NCBI RefSeq assembly: GCF_018409545.1
Contig: NZ_AP024563.1
Location: forward strand, 1,070,755-1,134,754
From: Allochromatium tepidum
GTDB taxonomy: Bacteria > Pseudomonadota > Gammaproteobacteria > Chromatiales > Chromatiaceae
Length of the DNA stretch: 64,000 bases
Direction of reading: 5' to 3'
Under the pieces are notes generated by a model that worked only from the letters and a program-made list of their open reading frames with translations, was not told where the DNA came from and searched no databases. Numbering within the stretch: the stretch's first letter is position 1; every line of letters begins with the position of its first letter. Positions 18,100 to 28,004 of the stretch are shown here, in pieces. The position numbers were made by a program, and so were the translations under genes.

Positions 18100-19332
18100 A
18101 TGTCACTGATCCAACCCTTCGCCGGTCTGCGTCCGGCGCCCGGTCGTGCGGCCGAGGTCGCCGCGCCGCCCTATGACGTGCTGAACACCGCCGAGGCGCG
18201 GCGTCTGGTCGAGGGGCGACCCTGGAGCTTTCTGCACATCTCGCGCGCCGAGGTCGATCTGCCCGAGGACACCGACCCCTATGCGCCCGAGGTCTATGCC
18301 AAGGCGCATGAGAACCTGGAGCGGATGTTGGCCGAAGGCGTGCTGGTCCGCGATCCCGAGCCCTATTACTACGTCTATCGGTTGATCCGGGGCGAGCACG
18401 TCCAGACCGGGTTGGTCGTCTCGGCCTCGATCGCCGACTATGACGCCGGGCGCATCAAGAAGCACGAGTTCACCCGTCCGTCCAAGGAGGACGATCGCGT
18501 GCGCCAGATCCAGGCGCTCGACGCCCAGACCGGACCGGTGCTGCTGGTCCATCGTGCCACGCCCGACATCGACCGGACGCTCGCCGCCGTCGCGGCCGAT
18601 CAGCCGCCCGAGGTCGACATCACGGCCGCCGACGGTGTGCGTCATCAGCTCTGGCCGGTCGTCGGGCGCGGCGTGATCGAGCATCTGACCCAGGCGTTCG
18701 AACGGCTCGACAGCCTCTACATCGCCGATGGACATCATCGCTCGGCCGCCGCCTCGCGCGTGGCCGCCTCGCGACGGTGCGGGGATAGCGATGCCGAGAC
18801 GCATCAGGGCTTCCTCGCCGTCGTCTTCCCGCACGATCAGATGCGCATCCTCGACTACAACCGGCTGGTGCGCGATCTCAATGACCTGGACGTCGGTTCG
18901 TTTCTCGAACGGCTCGCCGCGTGCTTCGTCGTCGAGTCATCCGCCGCACCGGTCGCGCCCGAGCGTCCGGGCGTCTTCGGCATGTATCTCCAGGGTGTCT
19001 GGTACCGGTTGACGCTCTCAGACGCCATCCCGCCCGCCGCCGATCCGGTCGCGGCCCTGGACGTGAGCCGGTTGCAGGAGCATCTGCTCGGCCCGATCCT
19101 CGGCATCCAGGATCCGCGCCGTGACGAGCGCATCGACTTCGTCGGCGGCATCCGGGGGCTGGACGGCCTGACCGCGCGCGTCGACTCGGGCGAGATGGCC
19201 GTGGCCTTCGCCCTGCATCCGACCCGTCTGGAGGAGCTGATGGCCGTGGCCGACCGGGGCGAGGTCATGCCGCCCAAGTCCACCTGGTTCGAGCCCAAAC
19301 TCGCCGACGGGCTGGTCAGTCTCGTTCTGTAA
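18100..19332 (+). CDS. DUF1015 family protein
   Basis: A 410-residue protein of the DUF1015 family. Characteristic segments are [23 protein letters not shown] at the N-terminus, RPSKEDDR, and LYIADGHHRSAAA. An archaeal relative is an ADP-dependent free-serine kinase, but function of bacterial members like this is unproven. I start at the ATG before SLIQPF; a GTG five codons upstream is also in frame. Only one base separates its stop from the relA ATG, so the two are co-transcribed. No signal peptide or membrane helix. Confidence 0.87.
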   Translation: MSLIQPFAGLRPAPGRAAEVAAPPYDVLNTAEARRLVEGRPWSFLHISRAEVDLPEDTDPYAPEVYAKAHENLERMLAEGVLVRDPEPYYYVYRLIRGEHVQTGLVVSASIADYDAGRIKKHEFTRPSKEDDRVRQIQALDAQTGPVLLVHRATPDIDRTLAAVAADQPPEVDITAADGVRHQLWPVVGRGVIEHLTQAFERLDSLYIADGHHRSAAASRVAASRRCGDSDAETHQGFLAVVFPHDQMRILDYNRLVRDLNDLDVGSFLERLAACFVVESSAAPVAPERPGVFGMYLQGVWYRLTLSDAIPPAADPVAALDVSRLQEHLLGPILGIQDPRRDERIDFVGGIRGLDGLTARVDSGEMAVAFALHPTRLEELMAVADRGEVMPPKSTWFEPKLADGLVSLVL

Positions 19333-19333
19333 G

Positions 19334-21565
19334 ATGGTCAAACCACTCTACAACCTGCCCGAGCCGCACACCGACGACGCGGACGCGATCCGCCACTGGC
19401 TCGACAGCCTGGAGGATCAGTATCCGGCCGACGAGCGCGCCTGTCTCGTCCGTGCCTGTGAGGTGCTGGCACACTGCCGGGGCGAGCCGCGTCCCGACAC
19501 CGGCGAGACCCCGATCCGTCACGGACTCTCGACCGCCGACATCCTGGCGCGCCTGCGCATGGATCACGAGACCCTGGTCGCGGCCCTGCTCAAGGGCTGT
19601 CTGGAATGGAGCGGCGGCGAGCTGACCGAAGCTGCACGGCTGGAGGACTTCGGCCCCGGCATTGCGCGTATGGTCGAGGATCTGGCGCGCATCGATCAGT
19701 TCGCCACCGTCGAGGTCGTGATCGCCGCCAAGGACCAGCCCCAGCACGAGGAAAATCTGCGTCGCCTCCTGCTTGGCATCGCCGATGACGTGCGCGTGGT
19801 GCTGGTGGTGCTGGCCGAGCGGGTGCATCTGATGCGCGCGATCAAGGATCTGGAGCCGGAGCGGCGGACCAAGATCGCGCGCGACACCCAGCGCGTCTAT
19901 GCCCCGCTGGCCAACCGACTCGGCATCTGGCAGATCAAGTGGGAGCTGGAAGACCTGTCGCTGCGCTATCTCCAGCCCGAGGAGTACCGGCGCATCGCCA
20001 AGCTGCTCGCTGAGCGGCGCGAGGAGCGCGAGCACTACATCGCCGCCGTCATGGCGACCCTGCGCGAGAAGTTCGACGAACTCGGCATCGGCGCCGAGAT
20101 CACCGGCCGCCCCAAGCACATCTACAGCATCTGGAAGAAGATGCAGCGCAAGAACGTCGACATCGCCGAGATCTTCGACCTGCGCGCGGTGCGCATCCTG
20201 GTCGACTCGGTGGCCGACTGCTATGCCGCGCTCGGCGTGGTGCATGGACTCTGGCGCCACATCCCCAAGGAGTTCGACGACTATATCGCCACGCCCAAGG
20301 GCAACTTCTATCAGTCGCTGCACACGGCGGTCGAGGGACCGGAGGGCAAGGCACTGGAAGTCCAGATCCGCACCCACGCCATGCACCAGCACGCCGAGTT
20401 CGGCGTGGCCGCGCACTGGGCCTACAAGGAGGCCAAAAGCCATGATGCCGAGTTCCAGCGGCGCGTGGTCTGGATGCGCCAGTGGCTGGAGACCAAGGAC
20501 GAGGCCGCCGGCGAGCGGCTGGAGCGCTTCAAGGCCGAGTTCGAGCCGGCGCACATCTATGTGCTCACGCCCCAGTCCAAGGTGGTCGAGTTGCCCAAGG
20601 GTTCCACGCCGCTCGACTTCGCCTATGCCATCCATTCCGAGATCGGCAACCGCTGCCGGGGGGCCAAGGTCAATGAGCGCATCGTTCCGCTCAACCACAC
20701 GCTGCACAGCGGCGACACGGTCGAGATCCTGACCCAGAAGAACGCCGCCCCGAGCCGCGACTGGCTCAGTCCGCATCACGGCTATCTGACCACGGCGCGC
20801 GCGCGCAACCGGGTGCGCCAGTGGTTCAAGCAGCAGGACTTCGACAAGCATCTGCACGAGGGACGCGGGATGCTGGAGCGCGAGCTGGCGCGGCTCGGTA
20901 TCACCGACAAGCCGCATCTCGACGAGATCGCTCTACGCTTCAACTTCAAGCGCGGCGACGATGTGCTCGCGGCCATCGGGCGCGGTGATCTGGCCGTCGG
21001 TCAGGTCGCGCGTCAGGTCGGCGAACCCAAGGCCGAGGACGTCAGGGAACGTGAGCGTGAGCGTGAGCCCGAGATCAAGCCGCGCCCGCCGCGCCATCAC
21101 AAGCCGGGGGCGGGCAGTGATGTCGTGATCGAGGGCGTCGACGATCTCATGACCCACATGGCGCCCTGCTGCAAGCCGGTACCCGGTGATCCCATCATCG
21201 GCTTCGTCACCCGTGGGCGCGGCGTGACCATCCATCGGCGCGACTGCGGCAACATCCGTCATCTGGGCGCCGAGGAACGCGAGCGTCTGATCGAGGCGCA
21301 TTGGGCCGACCGCTCGGGGCCGAGTCACTATCCGGTCGATCTGCTGGTGGTGGCCGCCGATCGCAAGGGGTTGCTGCGCGACGTCAGTTCGATCTTCGCC
21401 GATGCCGACGTCGATGTGATCGGGGTCGAGACCCATTCGGAGAAGAGCACCGACACCGCCTCGATGCGCTTCACCATCGAGGTCGAGGACAACGCGCATC
21501 TCTCTCGTCTGATGACCAAGCTCCAGCAGCTCCCCGAGGTCCATCAGGTCCGCCGGTTCCATTGA
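19334..21565 (+). CDS. relA: (p)ppGpp synthetase RelA
   Basis: A 743-residue long RSH protein, the ribosome-associated alarmone synthetase. The N-terminal hydrolase domain lacks the HD motif; LLKGCLEW stands where SpoT has LLHDTVED, so it should not degrade (p)ppGpp. The synthetase domain is intact (KHIYSIWKKMQRKN, FDLRAVRIL, EFDDYIATPKGNFYQSLH) with the EFDD signature of RelA rather than the R-x-K-D of SpoT enzymes. TGS (VYVLTPQSKVVELPKGSTPLDFAY region), zinc-finger-like (APCCKPVPGD) and C-terminal ACT domains follow. It is coupled to the DUF1015 gene. A separate SpoT should exist elsewhere in the genome. Confidence 0.95.
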   Translation: MVKPLYNLPEPHTDDADAIRHWLDSLEDQYPADERACLVRACEVLAHCRGEPRPDTGETPIRHGLSTADILARLRMDHETLVAALLKGCLEWSGGELTEAARLEDFGPGIARMVEDLARIDQFATVEVVIAAKDQPQHEENLRRLLLGIADDVRVVLVVLAERVHLMRAIKDLEPERRTKIARDTQRVYAPLANRLGIWQIKWELEDLSLRYLQPEEYRRIAKLLAERREEREHYIAAVMATLREKFDELGIGAEITGRPKHIYSIWKKMQRKNVDIAEIFDLRAVRILVDSVADCYAALGVVHGLWRHIPKEFDDYIATPKGNFYQSLHTAVEGPEGKALEVQIRTHAMHQHAEFGVAAHWAYKEAKSHDAEFQRRVVWMRQWLETKDEAAGERLERFKAEFEPAHIYVLTPQSKVVELPKGSTPLDFAYAIHSEIGNRCRGAKVNERIVPLNHTLHSGDTVEILTQKNAAPSRDWLSPHHGYLTTARARNRVRQWFKQQDFDKHLHEGRGMLERELARLGITDKPHLDEIALRFNFKRGDDVLAAIGRGDLAVGQVARQVGEPKAEDVREREREREPEIKPRPPRHHKPGAGSDVVIEGVDDLMTHMAPCCKPVPGDPIIGFVTRGRGVTIHRRDCGNIRHLGAEERERLIEAHWADRSGPSHYPVDLLVVAADRKGLLRDVSSIFADADVDVIGVETHSEKSTDTASMRFTIEVEDNAHLSRLMTKLQQLPEVHQVRRFH

Positions 21566-21600
21566 TCGTCGGATCGCTGTCGCCATGTGAGGCGTTCGTC

Positions 21601-22719
21601 ATGTCAGCCGATGTCCGTTCCCTGATCGCCCTGTGCGAGCAGTTCGCGATCGACCCGCCCGTTGACGCCATTGCGCCCCTGGTGCGTGGGCTGATCAACG
21701 ACACCTATCGGCTGGAGGCGGGCGGACGCCGTTATGTGCTCCAACGCATCAATGGCCATGTCTTTCCCGAGCCGGAGCGGATCATGGCCAATCTGGCGCG
21801 ACTGGCGCGCCATCCCGATCGGCCCGAGTCGCTCGGGCTGCGTGTGCCGGCCCTGATCCAGGCTCGCGATGGGGCGAGCTTCGTGCGCGATGACGCAGGC
21901 GCCGTCTGGCGTCTGATGGAGTTCATTCCCGACACCTGCAACCTGTCACGGCTTCAGAACGTCCATCAGGCGCGTGAGGTCGGGCGGGTACTCGGACGCT
22001 TCCATCGCTGGACGGCGGTGCTGCCAAGTGATGACTTCGCCGTCACGCTGCCGGGTTATCACGACACGCCGAGCTATCTCGAACGCCTGAGAACATTGTT
22101 CGATTCGGCGGCGGCCACGCCGAGCGGCCCCGAGTACGCGGATGGCCCGGATCGGAATCAACCTGAAATCACCGTGCTCCGGAGTTTCATCGAGGCGCGG
22201 CTGGATCTGGCCGAGGCCCTGGATCGCGCCGTGCAGGTTGGACGGATCGCGCCGCGTCTGACCCACGGCGATCCCAAGCTCGACAACATCCTCTTCGACC
22301 ACGACGGGCAGTGCGCGCTGGCGCTGATCGATCTGGACACCGTGCAGCCGGGGCTGATCCAGCACGATCTGGGCGACTGTCTGCGTTCCTGCTGCAACGC
22401 CCTCGGCGAGTGCGAGACCGATCCTTCAAAGGTTCGGTTCGATCTCGCACTCGCCAAGGCGATCCTCACCGGCTATGCCGAGACGACGTGCGACCGGCTG
22501 AGCAGTGAGGACATCGATTGCCTGTTCGACGGCATCCGGGTGATGCCCTTCGAACTGGGTCTGCGCTTTCTCACCGATCACCTCCAGGGCGACCGTTATT
22601 TCAAGGTCGACCGGCCGGGACGCAATCTGACCAAGGCACGCATCCAGTTCGCCCTGGTCGCCGATATCGAGCGCCGGGAGCCTGAGATCCGCGCCGTGAT
22701 CGAGACCGCGTTCGGCTGA
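21601..22719 (+). CDS. APH-family phosphotransferase, possibly N-acetylhexosamine kinase-like
   Basis: A 372-residue protein kinase-like phosphotransferase of the APH family. Features are the nucleotide-binding RLEAGGRRYVLQRIN strand pair, the catalytic loop LTHGDPKLDNILFD and the metal-binding LIDLDTV. Together with the C-terminal RFLTDHLQGDRYFKV these recall N-acetylhexosamine 1-kinase (NahK)-type proteins, which phosphorylate a sugar at C1; the true substrate is unknown. The ATG chosen lies 35 bases after relA, so it may be the last gene of that unit; longer frames run into relA. It converges on the 22.7 kb gene, leaving four bases between them. Confidence 0.82.
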   Translation: MSADVRSLIALCEQFAIDPPVDAIAPLVRGLINDTYRLEAGGRRYVLQRINGHVFPEPERIMANLARLARHPDRPESLGLRVPALIQARDGASFVRDDAGAVWRLMEFIPDTCNLSRLQNVHQAREVGRVLGRFHRWTAVLPSDDFAVTLPGYHDTPSYLERLRTLFDSAAATPSGPEYADGPDRNQPEITVLRSFIEARLDLAEALDRAVQVGRIAPRLTHGDPKLDNILFDHDGQCALALIDLDTVQPGLIQHDLGDCLRSCCNALGECETDPSKVRFDLALAKAILTGYAETTCDRLSSEDIDCLFDGIRVMPFELGLRFLTDHLQGDRYFKVDRPGRNLTKARIQFALVADIERREPEIRAVIETAFG

Positions 22720-22723
22720 TCGT

Positions 22724-25700
22724 TCACTGGAGCGCGTCGAGGATCGGCTTGAGATCCTTGCCGTTGACCTTGAACTCGCCCGTACTGTCGCCCCGGACCT
22801 CGAAGCGATGCAACTTCGAACCGTCGGCCTGCGGCTCTTCGTTGCCCATCAGCTTGATCAGGGCCGCCGTCGCTTTTAGGTTGCGCTGTTCGTCGGGTGC
22901 CAAAGTCTGACCGATCCGGTCGACGAGCGTGTCGAAGTCGCGCACCTGGATGTCCAGATCCAGACGGATCAGGCCGGGAGCGTCCGGCGCGGCGGTTTCT
23001 TCGGCGTTGGCCACGCCCATGATCCGGACCCCGGTTCCGGGCATGTCGACATCGATCGTCTCGATGTCGAGTCGAGCGGCCTGTTGCGCCAGCAGTCCCA
23101 GGAGCTGAGCCGGATCGGGTTCACCTTGGAGCAGGACCGGCGCTAGGGCGCTGGGCGCCAGTCCCGACAGCACCAGACCCAGATCGACCTTGCCCGGAAC
23201 GAGTTCGGGCGGCAGGTCGGGAATCGGTCCGATGCCGGCGTGGTCGTAGCGCAGCGTCAGTTGGGGCCTCGGGCCGGCGGCGTCGCTCAGGGCCAGTGCG
23301 AAATGCATGGCATCGACATTCGCCGGCGGGGCATCCGGTGTGGCGATGTGCAGGGTGTCGATCGTGAAGCCCAGCTTAGCGCCCGCGACCGGCTGCCCGA
23401 GCACCTGCGTCAGACTGGCCTCGGCGGGCGGCTGCTCGAGCGCCTGAGCCAGCGCGACATCCAGGATCGCGGCCAGCGCGAGCCGGTCGATGGCGAGATC
23501 GAAGCTCAGGGCGTCGATCCTGTTGTCCTGTTCGTTCTCTTTCATCGTCAGACCGCGTAACCCATAGCCGGTCCGCAGATTCCACGTCCGACCGGTGTCG
23601 TCCGCCGGACCGCCCTGGGCCGAGACGCTGAATTCAGCGATCCGATAGTCGATATTCTGACTGGGTAGATTCGCGGCGAAATCGGTCATGACGAGCGAGC
23701 TTTCGACCTGGCCGCCGGCCTGGAGCAGGTGTCCGATCGTCTGGCGCAGCGTCTCGATGTCCGGTGTCTCCGTGCCGGATTCGATCATTTCGAGCAGCGA
23801 TCCATAGCCGGCGGTGAGCGTGGCCAGATCCAGGTCGCGATAATCGACGTTGAAGCGCAGACCGCCGAGCTGCACGGTGTCGGCTCCCGAGCGGCTCCGG
23901 ATGCGCAGATCGGCCAGCTCCATGGACTGCGACGCGGTCGTGCGCGCCGCCTCGGGCGCCGATTCCGGGGTGATCGCCAGACGCAGCGCGCCCAGCGTCA
24001 TCAGACCCAGGTCGGTGTCATCGCTTCCCAGACTGTCCGGCCCCAGCGGGAGGCCGAGGGCTTCATGAATGGGCTGGAGTCGGGCCTGGCCGTCGACACG
24101 CACCTGGAGATCTTCGAGGGTGAAATCCAGGCGCGTGGGCAGGGCATCGGGGGCCGGCCAGTCCAGTTCCAGACGATGTCCGGCGGTTCGGAGTGTCCCG
24201 ATCTCGTTGCCGTCGCCGTTGCGCAGTGTCAGGGTCTCGGGCCAGTCGATGGCGACCTGCCGGCTGTTCGGAGCAGCGCCTGGGGTCAGGTCGATGCTCA
24301 GCCAGCTCAGATCGAGCACGGCCGATTCGTTGGAGGCGGGCAGTCCATCGTCGATGCGCAGGAAGGGCAACATGAACCGCAGACGTCCATCCGCCTGTTC
24401 GCTGATCTGAGGTGCGCCGCCGATTTGAATATCTTCGTCGAGCGTCGAGAGGCCGGACTCGAAGCGGGCGATCAGGTCGCGCGCCGGTGGGGAGTATTCC
24501 GGGGCCGGGCGCGGCTGCCCATTGGCGTCGAGCGTCACGACCCACAGGCCACGGGCATCCATGTCCTCGGACTGAGTGTGACCGACGGCGACCGGACCAT
24601 CGGGCCGGATATCCAGATCGGTGAAGCGGTCCAGGGTCGCGCGGCCATAGCGTTTGGTCCAGAGTGGTTCGCCCGCGCTCGACAGGCGCGCGAGCCAGGC
24701 GTCCTGTCCCTGGGTCATGCCTGCGAGCCACAGCGCGCCTTCGGCGTCGTGCGTCAGGCGGGTCAGGGTTTCGAGGCCGTCCTGTTCACCGACCGCCAGA
24801 CTCAGCCGCCGGGTCTCCAGCGGCTCGCCGTTGGGCGAAAGCCGGCGCAGCCGGACCTGATCGCCATCACCTTCGGCGCTGCGAGCCGCCAGCACGATTC
24901 CGCCATCGTCCAGACCCGCTAGGACGGGTGCACCGCGCGCCGCGAGATCCTCATAGGTCCGTTCCCAGGTCAGATGTCCCGTCGGGTCGAGACCGGCTAC
25001 CCAGGGTGCGCCGGACGTGCCGGCCGATTCGCCGGCGATCGACCAGCCGGCGTCGGTGAGGATGACGGATCGCACGCCGGCGGTCGCCGGCAGATCGAGA
25101 CGCCATCCCGGCTGACCATCGGCGGCGATGAGCGCCGCGAAGCCCTGGGGTGGACGATCGGCGGCAAGGGTCTCGCCGGCCATGAGCGCGTTGCCGGCGG
25201 CATCGGTGGCCAGCGCCAGCGGCACCTCGGCAGCGGTGTCTGTCGACCCGCCCAGCACCTGTGTCCAGCGCGGTTCGCCCTGAGCGTCCAGGGCGATCAG
25301 GAACCCGGCCTGCTTCTCGTTGAGCGAGCCGCCGATCAGAACACCCTCGTCGCCCAGCGCGGTCGCGGCCGTGACGTGCAGATCGAAGGCGCCGCCGAGC
25401 ATACGCGACCACAGCAGATCATGATCGGCGTCGAAGCGGGCGGCCCAGATCTCGCGTCCTCCCGGCCCCTGGACACTGCCGGCCACGACATAGCCGGCAT
25501 CGGGCAGGGCGGCGAGGCTGGCCGCTTCCAGCGTCTCCAGCGACAGTCCGCGATCCGGGCGGCGATGGTCGAAGACACGCATCCCCGGACCGTCGCTCGT
25601 CCAGATCCGCTCGGCCGGGACGGTAGCGACTGTTTCGTCGATCGGGGTCGCGGGTGCGATCGGCTCCCGATCCGGGCCGGCGCCGGTGGAGCCGGCCCGG

Positions 25701-26212
25701 CTCGGGCGTTCCTCGGCCGCGAGCATCCGGCGCTCGCCGGACGCCGCTTGCAGCACGGCGCGTCCATCGCCGCGAATCCAGTCACGCGCGTCGAGTTCGA
25801 CCGTGGCGCCTGGTGCCAGCGGTGTCCAGTCAAGATAGTCGCGGTGTTCGAGCAGGGCCAGCAGCGCCTGCAACTGTTGCGGGTCCGCTTTCAGCGTCCC
25901 GGCTTCGGCCTGGGCGATGAAGTCGCGGATCTCGTTGGCACCCGCGCCCAGGGCATCGACACCCTGTCCGCGCAGTTCGAGCACCAGTTTCCTGAGCGGT
26001 TCGGGCAGACGGCCGAAGCCGATCAGGGCGCGGACCGTGACCCGGTCCTCGGCGTCGAGCCGCTGCAATTCGGCCGGCCCCGTCGCCTGCTCGACCCGGC
26101 CCTCGACCTCCATGACCTCGAAGGTCTCGCGGGCCGAGACGGCGCCCTGAGCCAGGAGCAGCAGCACTCCGGCGGACAGCCGGCGCCAGTCGTTGTGTCT
26201 TCGATCGCGCAT
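22724..26212 (-). CDS. Giant exported propeller protein, last gene of the TagQRST-like cluster
   Basis: An 1162-residue exported protein. A signal peptide (RLSAGVLLLLAQGAVSA) is followed by a helical segment, then about residues 170-560 of repeated blades of the delta-60/PQQ-propeller type (W..LDAQGEPRW, ALATDAAGNALMAG, GGIVLAARS and similar). The C-terminal 600 residues are beta-rich with leucine-rich amphipathic strands, possibly DUF945-like, but I do not recognise them with certainty. It is the promoter-distal gene of the minus-strand cluster, 125 bases after the S41 protease gene, in a gap holding an imperfect inverted repeat (about 26275-26320). A role as a periplasmic receptor or structural partner of the transporter complex is only inference. 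The start is the ATG directly before the signal peptide. Confidence 0.7.
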   Translation of the reverse strand: MRDRRHNDWRRLSAGVLLLLAQGAVSARETFEVMEVEGRVEQATGPAELQRLDAEDRVTVRALIGFGRLPEPLRKLVLELRGQGVDALGAGANEIRDFIAQAEAGTLKADPQQLQALLALLEHRDYLDWTPLAPGATVELDARDWIRGDGRAVLQAASGERRMLAAEERPSRAGSTGAGPDREPIAPATPIDETVATVPAERIWTSDGPGMRVFDHRRPDRGLSLETLEAASLAALPDAGYVVAGSVQGPGGREIWAARFDADHDLLWSRMLGGAFDLHVTAATALGDEGVLIGGSLNEKQAGFLIALDAQGEPRWTQVLGGSTDTAAEVPLALATDAAGNALMAGETLAADRPPQGFAALIAADGQPGWRLDLPATAGVRSVILTDAGWSIAGESAGTSGAPWVAGLDPTGHLTWERTYEDLAARGAPVLAGLDDGGIVLAARSAEGDGDQVRLRRLSPNGEPLETRRLSLAVGEQDGLETLTRLTHDAEGALWLAGMTQGQDAWLARLSSAGEPLWTKRYGRATLDRFTDLDIRPDGPVAVGHTQSEDMDARGLWVVTLDANGQPRPAPEYSPPARDLIARFESGLSTLDEDIQIGGAPQISEQADGRLRFMLPFLRIDDGLPASNESAVLDLSWLSIDLTPGAAPNSRQVAIDWPETLTLRNGDGNEIGTLRTAGHRLELDWPAPDALPTRLDFTLEDLQVRVDGQARLQPIHEALGLPLGPDSLGSDDTDLGLMTLGALRLAITPESAPEAARTTASQSMELADLRIRSRSGADTVQLGGLRFNVDYRDLDLATLTAGYGSLLEMIESGTETPDIETLRQTIGHLLQAGGQVESSLVMTDFAANLPSQNIDYRIAEFSVSAQGGPADDTGRTWNLRTGYGLRGLTMKENEQDNRIDALSFDLAIDRLALAAILDVALAQALEQPPAEASLTQVLGQPVAGAKLGFTIDTLHIATPDAPPANVDAMHFALALSDAAGPRPQLTLRYDHAGIGPIPDLPPELVPGKVDLGLVLSGLAPSALAPVLLQGEPDPAQLLGLLAQQAARLDIETIDVDMPGTGVRIMGVANAEETAAPDAPGLIRLDLDIQVRDFDTLVDRIGQTLAPDEQRNLKATAALIKLMGNEEPQADGSKLHRFEVRGDSTGEFKVNGKDLKPILDALQ

Positions 26213-26337
26213 CGTCTCGTCCTCTATGGTTGGTGTAGAGCGATGGTGCATGTGAGGTGAATCAGGGATTTGCGCTATCAGATGCTGGCAGAACGAACGC
26301 TGACAGTGTCTGATGCCAAAACAGGGATGGGTGCCGG

Positions 26338-27462
26338 CTAGCGCTCATGGATGGCTCCAATGGCCCTCGGGACCAGTCGTGACAGATCATTCAGTGTCGC
26401 CGTGTCGACGGCGAGATCGGGCGCGATCCCGACGCCGGAACAGTGTTCGCCACTCGGCAGGCGCACCGCCCGGTCGGTGAAGCGCAGCACCGATCCATCG
26501 GACAGACGCACGTCGGTTTGCGAGTCGCACTTGCCGTAGGTCGTTTGGCCGACGAGCCGGGCGCGTCCATGGTCGCGCAGGATGCCGGCCAGGATCTCAG
26601 CGGCACTGGCCGTGCCCGGACCGATCAGCAGGATCAACGGCTGCTCCAGAGCCGTACCCGCAGGCGCGCGGATCGTCTTCGCCACCCCGCCGCGCGCCGC
26701 CAGGGTCGCCAGTTGCGCGCCCTCGGGCAGAAAGAGCGCCGCGATATCCAGGGCCTCGAACAGATCGCCGCCGGTCGCGTCGCGCAGATCCAGGATGATG
26801 GGGTGTTGCTCGGACTGGAAGGCACCGGCGTGCTCGATGAAGTCGACCGTGGCCAGCAGGGCGGGGCGGGTGAGTCCGGCGACGAACTCACGCACGCGCA
26901 GGATGCGATGCGCGCCCGGCTGCACCAGTTCGACATCCAGCGGGCGGAACGACCGGCGTTCGATCTTCAGACGCCGTGCGCCGCCGGCCGCGTCCTCGAT
27001 GCCGATCACGACCCGCGTCCCCGCCGGCCCGCGGAGCCGCTGGGCGATCTCATCCAGGCTCAAGCCCGCGATGGATCGACCATCGATCGTCCGCAATCGC
27101 GCGCGATCGGTCAGACCCGCCGCCGCTGCCGCGCCCCCCTGGAACGGCAGCAGCCAGAGATCGTCGCCGCTCGGCAGGAGTTCGGCGCCGATGCCGCTCA
27201 TGGCGTCGCGACCCTGATTCGGCGAGCGATAGAGCGCACGCGGAAAATAGCGCGCCGCCGGGTCGATGGCCTGCAACCCGCCGGCGAGATTCGCCGCATC
27301 CAGGTCGTGCAAGAGTGACTCCGCCGGTGTCGTCAGCGCCTGCTCGCGCAACACCTGGCGGATCTCGTCGAGCGGAACCCCGGCGCCTCCGGCCTTGAAC
27401 GCGAACGCGCAAGCGGCCAGAAACGCCAGTGTGCGGACTCCGCGCGTCCGGTGCCTTGTCAC
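26338..27462 (-). CDS. S41-family (C-terminal processing) serine protease
   Basis: A 374-residue exported protease-like protein. A signal peptide (TLAFLAACAFAFKAGG) precedes a PDZ domain (about 100-170: IDGRSIAGLSLDEIAQRLRG) and an S41 catalytic domain. The catalytic Ser lies in GPGTASAAEI and the Lys in TYGKCDSQT, where most relatives have GKGSVQ. S41 proteases cut proteins near their C-termini in the periplasm. The start overlaps the stop of the upstream coiled-coil lipoprotein gene by four bases, so it belongs firmly to this operon. Probable substrates are neighbours in the cluster (inference). Shorter than the E. coli Prc protease and closer in size to CtpA. Confidence 0.85.
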   Translation of the reverse strand: MTRHRTRGVRTLAFLAACAFAFKAGGAGVPLDEIRQVLREQALTTPAESLLHDLDAANLAGGLQAIDPAARYFPRALYRSPNQGRDAMSGIGAELLPSGDDLWLLPFQGGAAAAAGLTDRARLRTIDGRSIAGLSLDEIAQRLRGPAGTRVVIGIEDAAGGARRLKIERRSFRPLDVELVQPGAHRILRVREFVAGLTRPALLATVDFIEHAGAFQSEQHPIILDLRDATGGDLFEALDIAALFLPEGAQLATLAARGGVAKTIRAPAGTALEQPLILLIGPGTASAAEILAGILRDHGRARLVGQTTYGKCDSQTDVRLSDGSVLRFTDRAVRLPSGEHCSGVGIAPDLAVDTATLNDLSRLVPRAIGAIHER

Positions 27463-28004
27463 CGGGCCAGATCCAGCGACATCTGGTTGAGCAGGTCGTA
27501 CTCAGCCTGCAATGACGCCCGCTGCTGTTCGAGCTGGGCGCGCCGCAGATCGGCCTCCGAGTCTCCGAGACCGCTGCCCTCCAGCGCATCCAGATCCGAT
27601 TGCAGCCGTGCCGACTGGCTCTGGATCTGCGGAACCCGCGTGCGCAGTGTCCGGACCCGCTGATCGTTGCGGTTCGCGGAGGCCGAGAGGCTGTCGACCC
27701 GCCGGTTCAGGGCGGCGATGTCGCGGTTCATCCGACGCACGCGCGCACGCTCGGCGGCGACCTTCTGTTTGCGTTGGGCCTTGGTGTATTCGAGATCGTC
27801 GCGCTCGGTCTCCAGCTCGCCCTGAACCTGACGCAGAACCGCCAGACGATCCTCGCGTTCCCGGATGCGCGCGTCATAGGCGCCCGTGCTCAGACCCTTG
27901 ATGCCGCCCGCCAGTCCGCCTTCGCGCGGATCTGTGGACACCGAGGCGCAGCCGCCAAGCCAGAGAGCAAGGAGTACGATCGACCATGCAATGGGCGATT
28001 TCAT
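27459..28004 (-). CDS. Coiled-coil lipoprotein
   Basis: A 181-residue lipoprotein: signal peptide with lipobox LGGC (Cys near residue 19) then a long, nearly uninterrupted alpha-helical coiled coil rich in Arg, Glu and Gln. No enzymatic motif. It would be anchored in the inner or outer membrane facing the periplasm; residues after the Cys (ASVSTD) lack an Asp at +2, favouring the outer membrane. Start and stop overlap both neighbours by about four bases. With the next lipoprotein it may act as a TagQ-like partner of the ABC transporter, but similarity is structural only. Confidence 0.8.
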   Translation of the reverse strand: MKSPIAWSIVLLALWLGGCASVSTDPREGGLAGGIKGLSTGAYDARIREREDRLAVLRQVQGELETERDDLEYTKAQRKQKVAAERARVRRMNRDIAALNRRVDSLSASANRNDQRVRTLRTRVPQIQSQSARLQSDLDALEGSGLGDSEADLRRAQLEQQRASLQAEYDLLNQMSLDLAR

